This document shows, piece after piece, positions 5,833 through 10,575 of a stretch of 10,575 nucleotides of DNA. The stretch covers positions 1-10,575 of the forward strand of contig CAJBMR010000416.1 of assembly GCA_903954205.1 (NCBI GenBank), read 5' to 3'. Source of the DNA: an uncultured bacterium. Lineage in GTDB: Bacteria > Actinomycetota > Actinomycetes > S36-B12. The number at the start of each line of letters is the position of its first letter. Position 1 is the first letter of the stretch. Both the position numbers and the translations under genes were made by a program. The notes under the pieces were generated by a model. That model was not told where the DNA came from. It was given only the letters and a program-made list of their open reading frames with translations, and ran no database searches.

Positions 5833-7081
5833 CGAGGTCGTCGCAGAGGGCCAGCCCGACAGGGTCGGCTTGGCCGACCCGCCGGGCCACTTCGGCCCCT
5901 ACGGCGGTCGCTTCGTGCCCGAAGCCCTCACCGCAGCGCTTGACGGTCTCGATGCGGCGTTCGCGCAAGCGATGGCGGATCCGGCGTTCCACGCCGAACT
6001 CGAGCGACTCCAGCGCACCTACACGGGTCGCCCAAGCCCCCTCACCGAGGCCGTGCGCTTCGGCCAGGAGCACTGTGGCGGCGCGCGCATCTTCCTCAAG
6101 CGCGAGGATCTGAATCACACCGGATCGCACAAGATCAACAACGTGCTGGGTCAAGCGCTCCTCACGGTGCGCATGGGCAAGAAGCGCGTCATCGCAGAGA
6201 CGGGCGCGGGCCAGCACGGAGTCGCCACTGCCACGGCTGCGGCCCTCCTCGGTCTGGACTGCGTGGTCTACATGGGCGAGGAGGACACGCGTCGCCAGGC
6301 ACTCAACGTGACGCGCATGAGACTCCTCGGCGCCACCGTCGTGCCCGTCACGGCCGGCAGTCGCACACTCAAGGATGCGATCAACGAGGCGATGCGCGAC
6401 TGGGTGACCACCGTCGATGAGACGCACTACATCCTCGGCACCGTGACCGGGCCTAGTCCCTTCCCCACGATGGTGCGCACCTTCCAGTCCGTGATCGGCC
6501 AGGAAGCGCGCGAGCAGCTCCTCGAGGAGACAGGTCGACTGCCCGACGCGGTGGCGGCTTGCGTGGGTGGTGGATCCAACGCCATGGGCATCTTCGCGGC
6601 CTTCCTCGAGGATCCGACCGTGGCGCTCTGGGGATTCGAGGCCGGGGGAGAGGGCGTGGAGACGGGTCGTCATGCCGCGCGTTTCGCCGGCGGGGCACCG
6701 GGTGTGCTCCATGGAGCGCGCACCTACGTCATGCAGGACAAGTGGGGACAGACCGTGCCGTCGCATTCGATCAGCGCGGGACTCGACTATCCGGGTGTCG
6801 GCCCGGAGCACGCATGGCTGCACGACACGGGTCGGGCGCACTACGCACCGGTGACCGACGTCGAGGCCATGGATGCCTTCGAGCGCCTGTGCCGCACCGA
6901 GGGCATCATCCCCGCCATCGAGACCGCTCACGCGCTGGCGGGCGTCATGCGCCTGGGCCGTGATCTCGGACCTGATGGCGTCATCCTCGTCAACCTCTCC
7001 GGGCGCGGCGACAAGGATGTCGCCACAGCGGCCCGATGGTTCGGTCTTCCGGCGGTGGACGAGGCGGCAGAAGGAAGATGA
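5825..7081 (+). CDS. trpB: Tryptophan synthase beta chain
   Basis: PLP enzyme that condenses indole with L-serine to give L-tryptophan, working as an alpha2-beta2 complex with TrpA. It has 418 residues, near the family norm of about 400. K103 in TGSHKINN is the PLP Schiff-base lysine; E125 in AETGAGQHG is the catalytic acid; GGGSN (248-252) binds the PLP phosphate; S392 in LSGRGDKD contacts the pyridine nitrogen. The N-terminal GPYGGRFVPE motif is intact. The GTG at 5825 is chosen because AGGGG lies five bases upstream and the conserved region begins about 20 residues later; the frame runs back to 5717, but that part is inside trpC. It overlaps trpC by eight bases and trpA by four, which fits coupled synthesis of enzyme subunits. 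Confidence 0.98.
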   Translation: MASEVVAEGQPDRVGLADPPGHFGPYGGRFVPEALTAALDGLDAAFAQAMADPAFHAELERLQRTYTGRPSPLTEAVRFGQEHCGGARIFLKREDLNHTGSHKINNVLGQALLTVRMGKKRVIAETGAGQHGVATATAAALLGLDCVVYMGEEDTRRQALNVTRMRLLGATVVPVTAGSRTLKDAINEAMRDWVTTVDETHYILGTVTGPSPFPTMVRTFQSVIGQEAREQLLEETGRLPDAVAACVGGGSNAMGIFAAFLEDPTVALWGFEAGGEGVETGRHAARFAGGAPGVLHGARTYVMQDKWGQTVPSHSISAGLDYPGVGPEHAWLHDTGRAHYAPVTDVEAMDAFERLCRTEGIIPAIETAHALAGVMRLGRDLGPDGVILVNLSGRGDKDVATAARWFGLPAVDEAAEGR

Positions 7082-7899
7082 CCGCTCTCGCCGACACCTT
7101 CGCCCGGGCGGGGGCCGAGGGGCGGGCCGCACTGATCGGCTACCTCCCCGCCGGTTTCCCCAATCGTGACGACAGCGTCCGGCTCATGCGCGCCATGGTT
7201 GCGGCGGGGGTCGACATCGTGGAGGTCGGCCTGCCCTACTCCGACCCACTCATGGACGGCCCCGTGATCCAGGCGGCAGCCGACCAGGCGCTGCGCGGGG
7301 GCACCACCCCGGCCGATGTGGTGGCCGTGGCGGGCGAGGTCGCGCAGTCCGGTGCGGCGACCGTGGTGATGTCCTATTGGAATCCGGTCGAGAGGTTCGG
7401 CGTGGAGGCCTTCGCGCGTGACCTCGCAGCCGCGGGTGGCTGCGGAGTCATCACACCCGACCTGACCCCCGAGGAGTCCGCGGATTGGGCCGAGGCCACG
7501 GCGGCGTACGACATCGACCGGATCTACCTGGTGGCGCCCTCGAGCACCGACCAGCGCCTGCGCACGGTGAGCGATGCCTGCACGGGCTTCGTCTACGCGG
7601 CGTCCACGATGGGCGTCACCGGCGCCCGGTCGTCCGTGTCGGGTGCTGCTGAGTCCCTCGTGGCCCGCGTGCGGGCAGTGACGGATCTGCCTGTGGCGGT
7701 CGGCCTGGGGGTCTCCACGGGGGAGCAGGCGGCAGAGATCGCCGCCTACGCCGACGGCGTGATCGTGGGGTCCGCCTTCATCCGGCTCGTGCTCGACGCC
7801 CCCGGAATCGACGAGGCCGAAGCTGCTGTCACCGGGCTCGCGAGGGAACTCGCGGCCGGGGTGCGGCGTCGCAGGATCGACGGCGGGCCCGTAACGTAG
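7078..7899 (+). CDS. trpA: Tryptophan synthase alpha chain
   Basis: Cleaves indole-3-glycerol phosphate to indole and glyceraldehyde 3-phosphate, passing indole to TrpB through the internal tunnel. The 273-residue protein has the catalytic acids at the same numbers as the Salmonella enzyme: E49 in VEVGLPYSDP and D60 in LMDGPVIQ. The phosphate-binding parts MGVTGAR and GLGVSTGEQ and the late GVIVGSAFI are present. The ATG overlaps the trpB stop as ATGA; a GGA lies very close, so coupling to trpB translation probably drives initiation. It ends the trp gene run: the following gene is of another pathway and separated by 52 bases holding a hairpin and a possible promoter. Confidence 0.98.
   Translation: MTALADTFARAGAEGRAALIGYLPAGFPNRDDSVRLMRAMVAAGVDIVEVGLPYSDPLMDGPVIQAAADQALRGGTTPADVVAVAGEVAQSGAATVVMSYWNPVERFGVEAFARDLAAAGGCGVITPDLTPEESADWAEATAAYDIDRIYLVAPSSTDQRLRTVSDACTGFVYAASTMGVTGARSSVSGAAESLVARVRAVTDLPVAVGLGVSTGEQAAEIAAYADGVIVGSAFIRLVLDAPGIDEAEAAVTGLARELAAGVRRRRIDGGPVT
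7892..7897 (+). promoter_or_regulatory. Possible -10 box for the DsbA-like gene
   Basis: TAACGT fits TANNNT and overlaps the first base of the trpA stop codon. It would place the transcript start near 7904 and give a leader of about 48 bases holding the hairpin at 7907-7927 and the Shine-Dalgarno GGAGG at 7935-7939. No clear -35 box is visible. Confidence 0.3.
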
Positions 7900-7906
7900 G
7901 GGCCTG

Positions 7907-7927
7907 GCCGCCCGCCCGTAGGGCGGC
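7907..7927 (+). terminator. GC hairpin after trpA: terminator or leader structure
   Basis: GCCGCCC (7907-7913) pairs perfectly with GGGCGGC (7921-7927) over a seven-base loop. A competing register pairs CCGCCC (7912-7917) with GGGCGG (7921-7926) over a three-base GTA loop. Only TTACTTC follows, not a T-tract, so it is a weak intrinsic terminator at best. It lies eight bases after the trpA stop and could attenuate read-through into the next gene or protect the trp mRNA 3' end. Confidence 0.45.
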
Positions 7928-7951
7928 TTACTTCGGAGGATGAGAGCGAGC

Positions 7952-8770
7952 ATGGCAAAGGACAGGGAGTCCAAGAGCACGCGCGAGAAGGCTGCTGCGG
8001 CCCGAGCCGAGCAGGTGTCCCGTGAGAAGCGTCGCGAGCGGACGGTGCGGATCTTCGGCGCTATCGGCGTCGTCGTGGTCGTCGTTCTCATCATCGGTCT
8101 CGCGGTCGTCGTGCCGCGACTCTCGGGTGACTCCTCGGCCGACGGTGGCACTCCGCTGCCGGCTCCCGACTCCAATGCCGCCGTCCCCACCGGCGTATAC
8201 GGCGCGGATGGTGTCGCGCCCTGGGGCGTCCCCGTCGGCTCCGCGCCCGACACTGCGCCGCTGCTCGAGCTGTGGGAGGACTTCCAGTGCCCCGCGTGCG
8301 GGTCGCTCGAGGAGCTCAACGGTGCGGGGATCCAGAGCCTGGGCACCGACGGCAAGGTGCGCCTCGTGTGGCGCCCGACCGCCTTCCTCGACAACAACCT
8401 CGGCAACACGTCATCCGCTGCAGCCATCAACGCATGGGGATGCGCGATCGACGCGGGCAAGACCGTCGAGTACCACGATGCGATCTTCGCCAACCAGCCC
8501 ACTACTGAGGGCGAGGGCTACACCACCGAGCTCTTCGTCAGTCTCGCGGAGCAGGTCGGCATCACCGGAGTCCCCCTGGAGCAGTTCAACGACTGCCTCA
8601 CGAGCAACCGCTACCTCGGCTGGGCGGCCAACTCCACCCAGGCCTTCTACGACGCCAAGGTCGAGGGCACCCCACGCGGTGTGCTCAACGGCACTCCGAT
8701 CGACGGCGCGCAGTTGGCGGACCAGGCCACGCTCGAGAAGCTGATCGAGGAGGCCGCGGCAGCCCAGTAG
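7952..8770 (+). CDS. Membrane-anchored DsbA-like thioredoxin-fold protein
   Basis: Probable extracytoplasmic thiol-disulfide oxidoreductase, 272 residues. The N-terminus is charged and probably helical (about residues 1-30), followed by one membrane segment (about 33-55, very rich in valine and isoleucine), a linker rich in proline, glycine and serine, then a DsbA-type thioredoxin fold. The active site C113-P-A-C116 sits in ELWEDFQCPACGSLEE, and a GTP motif near the C-terminus supplies the expected cis-proline. Two more cysteines, C164 and C215, are spaced as the second disulfide I recall in the mycobacterial DsbA-like protein Rv2969c. The ATG at 7952 is preferred: the ATG at 7940 directly abuts the GGAGG Shine-Dalgarno, leaving no spacing, whereas 7952 leaves twelve bases. 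A gene of this family commonly stands between trpA and lgt in actinobacteria. Confidence 0.9.
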   Translation: MAKDRESKSTREKAAAARAEQVSREKRRERTVRIFGAIGVVVVVVLIIGLAVVVPRLSGDSSADGGTPLPAPDSNAAVPTGVYGADGVAPWGVPVGSAPDTAPLLELWEDFQCPACGSLEELNGAGIQSLGTDGKVRLVWRPTAFLDNNLGNTSSAAAINAWGCAIDAGKTVEYHDAIFANQPTTEGEGYTTELFVSLAEQVGITGVPLEQFNDCLTSNRYLGWAANSTQAFYDAKVEGTPRGVLNGTPIDGAQLADQATLEKLIEEAAAAQ

Positions 8771-8789
8771 GGCCGTCCGCAGTCACGCC

Positions 8790-9746
8790 GTGGACCTCCT
8801 CGCGTCGATCCCCAGCCCGAGTCAGGGCGTGTGGAGTCTTGGGCCGATACCGCTTCGCGCCTACGCGTTGCTGATCATCCTCGGCATCGTCGTCGCGGTC
8901 GTCGTCGGATCACGGCGCTATGTCGCGCGCGGCGGCAGTGTGGGCGTCATCGGCGATATCGCCCTGTGGGCCGTGCCCTTCGGCATCATCGGTGGTCGGC
9001 TCTACCACGTGCTCACCGACTGGCAGCTCTACTTCGCCCCGGGCGGTTCAGGGATCATCGGCGCGCTGCGGATCTGGGATGGCGGCCTGGGCATCTGGGG
9101 CGCGGTCGCATTCGGTGGCCTCGGTGCGTGGATTGGCGCACGCCGACTCGGTGTGGCGCTTCCCCCGATTGCCGACGCCATTGCGCCGGGCATTGCGCTC
9201 GCGCAGGCCATCGGCAGGTGGGGCAATTGGTTCAACCAGGAGCTCTTCGGCGCTCCGACCACGCTCCCGTGGGGCCTGGAGATTGCACCTCAGTACCGTC
9301 CGGCGGGTTACGCGGATTACGCGACGTTCCATCCCACTTTCCTCTACGAGTCGCTGTGGATGGTCGGGGTCGCGCTCGTCCTCATCTGGGCCGACAAGCG
9401 CTTCCGGATGGGCCACGGCCGCGTCTTCGCGCTCTACGTCCTGCTCTACACCCTCGGCCGTGTCTGGATCGAGTACCTTCGCATCGACTCGGCCAACACC
9501 ATCCTCGGCGTGCGCCTCAACGTGTGGACCTCGATCCTGGTCGGTCTCGGGGCCCTCATCTACCTCATCGTGTCCTCGCGGATGCGGCCCGGACGCGAGG
9601 AAGTCCTGCCTCCGGCGAAGTACGTCGAGCGCGCCCAGCTTGAGCAGATCAAGGAGCAGAAGGCCGCACCTAAGGATGCGGCGAAGGTCACCGAGGTCGC
9701 TCCCGAGCAGCCCGAGGCTGCCTCTGACCCGCCAACCAGCCAGTAG
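8790..9746 (+). CDS. lgt: Prolipoprotein diacylglyceryl transferase
   Basis: Integral membrane enzyme that moves diacylglycerol from phosphatidylglycerol to the lipobox cysteine of prolipoproteins, the first step of lipoprotein maturation. Of 318 residues, about the first 265 form the multi-pass core. The Lgt signature is GRWGNWFNQELFG (142-154) with R143, N146 and E151; H73 lies in GGRLYHV, and R224 and E228 lie in GRVWIEYLR, matching essential positions of the family. The early IPSPSQGVW and LRAYAL segments are typical of actinobacterial Lgt and support the GTG at 8790, though the spacing to any Shine-Dalgarno is poor and no leaderless -10 box fits. The last 50 or so residues are a charged, Ala/Pro/Glu-rich cytosolic tail absent from E. 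coli Lgt. It follows the DsbA-like gene by 19 bases, so co-transcription is likely. Confidence 0.97.
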   Translation: MDLLASIPSPSQGVWSLGPIPLRAYALLIILGIVVAVVVGSRRYVARGGSVGVIGDIALWAVPFGIIGGRLYHVLTDWQLYFAPGGSGIIGALRIWDGGLGIWGAVAFGGLGAWIGARRLGVALPPIADAIAPGIALAQAIGRWGNWFNQELFGAPTTLPWGLEIAPQYRPAGYADYATFHPTFLYESLWMVGVALVLIWADKRFRMGHGRVFALYVLLYTLGRVWIEYLRIDSANTILGVRLNVWTSILVGLGALIYLIVSSRMRPGREEVLPPAKYVERAQLEQIKEQKAAPKDAAKVTEVAPEQPEAASDPPTSQ

Positions 9747-9778
9747 CCGGCCATCGAGACTCGGAGGGACAGCGTCTC

Positions 9779-9784
9779 TAGACT
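9779..9784 (+). promoter_or_regulatory. Probable -10 box for leaderless transcription of the SGNH hydrolase gene
   Basis: TAGACT matches TANNNT and stands six bases before the GTG at 9791, so the start codon would be the transcript's first bases. The 44-base gap after lgt otherwise contains only a weak inverted repeat (GAGAC 9756-9760, GTCTC 9774-9778) and a GGAGG at 9763-9767, too far upstream to act as Shine-Dalgarno for this start. No clear -35 box is seen. Confidence 0.55.
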
Positions 9785-9790
9785 CGCCTC

Positions 9791-10575
9791 GTGATCCTCG
9801 CACGCCCTCTCCGGACCATTGCCCTGATCTCGGTACTGGGCATCTCGCTTCTCGCGCCCGCCGGTGCCCAGGCGGTTGACCCAGCCCGTGATGCTGCCCC
9901 GGCCGCGACCCACGATGTCGCCCCTTTCGCCGCGCCAGCCGGCGATCCGTGGGTTGTCTCGCTAGGTGACTCCTACATCTCCGGCGAGGCCGGCCGCTGG
10001 GCGGGCAATGAATCGGGTGGCACGAGCAACATCGATGCACTGGGCCAGGCGGCTTACTGGGATGCGGGGAGCGGGGAGTCGATCGCACGTTGTCATCGGT
10101 CGCAGTCGGCGGCCATCCACATCGGGGTAGCGCACTCGCTCAATCTCGCGTGCAGTGGTGCGGTGACTCGCACCAAGACCACCGCCGACGGATACTTCAA
10201 GCCGGGCGTCGACTTCTACGACGAGGGCGGGCGCAAGGGACAGGCGCTCATGCTCCAGGAGTTCGCGGCCGAGCACAACGTCAAAATGGTAGCTATGTCG
10301 ATCAGTGGTAACGACTTCAAGTTCGCGCCCATCTTCGAGGCGTGCGTGAAGGCCTTCCTGGTCCCAGTCCTCAAGCCTCACTGCAAGGACGATGCCACCG
10401 TGCAGGGTTACCTGTCGGAGTCCGCGCAGCAGGTGGTGCGCGGCGACACGACGACGGCGATCCTCAACGTAGCGAAGGCCATGGCGAATGCCGGCTACGA
10501 GGATTCTGAGTGGACCCTAGTTCTGCAGCTCTATCCGCAGCCGCTCCCCGCCTCGGAGAACATGCGCTACGGCTC
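9791..10575 (+). CDS. Secreted SGNH/GDSL-family hydrolase, 3' end outside the window
   Basis: Open from GTG 9791 to the window end without a stop (261 codons visible). A signal peptide is clear: R5 and R8, a hydrophobic core to about residue 22, and AQA before a probable cleavage after A28. The mature part starts with an Ala/Pro-rich stretch, then block I GDSYISGEAGRW with nucleophile S61, block II in ACSGA (G123) and block III SGNDF (N174), the Ser, Gly and Asn of the SGNH hydrolases. Cysteines C101, C121, C185 and C198 could form two disulfides, plausible for an exported enzyme made near a DsbA-like protein. The catalytic His region is beyond the window. The substrate cannot be named; lipid or carbohydrate ester hydrolysis is the family's general activity. 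Probably leaderless, from the -10 box at 9779. Confidence 0.88.
   Translation, partial: MILARPLRTIALISVLGISLLAPAGAQAVDPARDAAPAATHDVAPFAAPAGDPWVVSLGDSYISGEAGRWAGNESGGTSNIDALGQAAYWDAGSGESIARCHRSQSAAIHIGVAHSLNLACSGAVTRTKTTADGYFKPGVDFYDEGGRKGQALMLQEFAAEHNVKMVAMSISGNDFKFAPIFEACVKAFLVPVLKPHCKDDATVQGYLSESAQQVVRGDTTTAILNVAKAMANAGYEDSEWTLVLQLYPQPLPASENMRYG

Noticed and set aside
7940..7951. ATG at 7940 as the start of the DsbA-like gene
   Set aside because: The Shine-Dalgarno GGAGG ends at 7939, leaving no spacing; the next in-frame ATG at 7952 begins the MAK-type N-terminus and is better placed.
6928..8502. Long minus-strand open frame of 524 codons across trpB-trpA and the DsbA-like gene
   Set aside because: It is antisense to three clearly recognised genes, has no recognisable motif, and long antisense frames are expected at this GC content.
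1..10575. Mobile elements, CRISPR arrays, tRNA or rRNA genes
   Set aside because: No transposase or integrase motif, no regularly spaced repeat, no cloverleaf-like or rRNA-like segment was seen; intergenic gaps are too short for most of these.

Overview
This window is very GC-rich, all of its genes lie on the + strand, and it looks like the chromosome of a high-GC Gram-positive bacterium (Actinomycetota). The grounds are the strong G/C bias at third codon positions, the actinobacterial-type neighbourhood trpE / Trp-associated membrane protein / HGxxPAAW protein / DUF2752 / trpC-trpB-trpA / DsbA-like / lgt, and several start codons placed exactly six bases after a TANNNT-like -10 box (leaderless mRNAs, common in this phylum). 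A genus cannot be named from the sequence; a member of the Actinomycetaceae is a guess only.

Layout. 1-1452: trpE, cut at its 5' end by the window edge. 1452-2129: Trp-associated membrane protein. 2126-2329: small HGxxPAAW membrane protein. 2356-3045 and 3042-4418: an OmpR-type response regulator and its sensor kinase, overlapping by four bases. 4428-4892: DUF2752 membrane protein. 4893-5022: the only sizeable intergenic stretch, with a probable promoter and a possible 13-codon leader ORF. 5023-7899: trpC, trpB and trpA, overlapping one another. 7952-8770: membrane-anchored DsbA/thioredoxin-fold protein. 8790-9746: lgt. 9791 to the window end: start of a secreted SGNH/GDSL hydrolase.

How the genes work together. 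TrpE makes anthranilate; TrpC closes the indole ring; TrpA and TrpB form tryptophan synthase. trpD, trpG and trpF are not in this window. Actinobacteria commonly use the bifunctional HisA/PriA isomerase in place of TrpF, so that absence is expected. Three small membrane proteins of unknown function lie among the trp genes, as they commonly do in this phylum. The right-hand genes concern the cell envelope: disulfide formation in exported proteins, lipoprotein lipidation and a secreted esterase.

Most of the window is ordinary, conserved actinobacterial chromosome; I see no mobile element, CRISPR array, RNA gene or obviously new system. The points worth a second look are the two-component system lodged inside the trp neighbourhood, a -10 box made partly of the kinase's stop codon, and a possible leaderless mini-ORF whose stop overlaps the trpC start codon.
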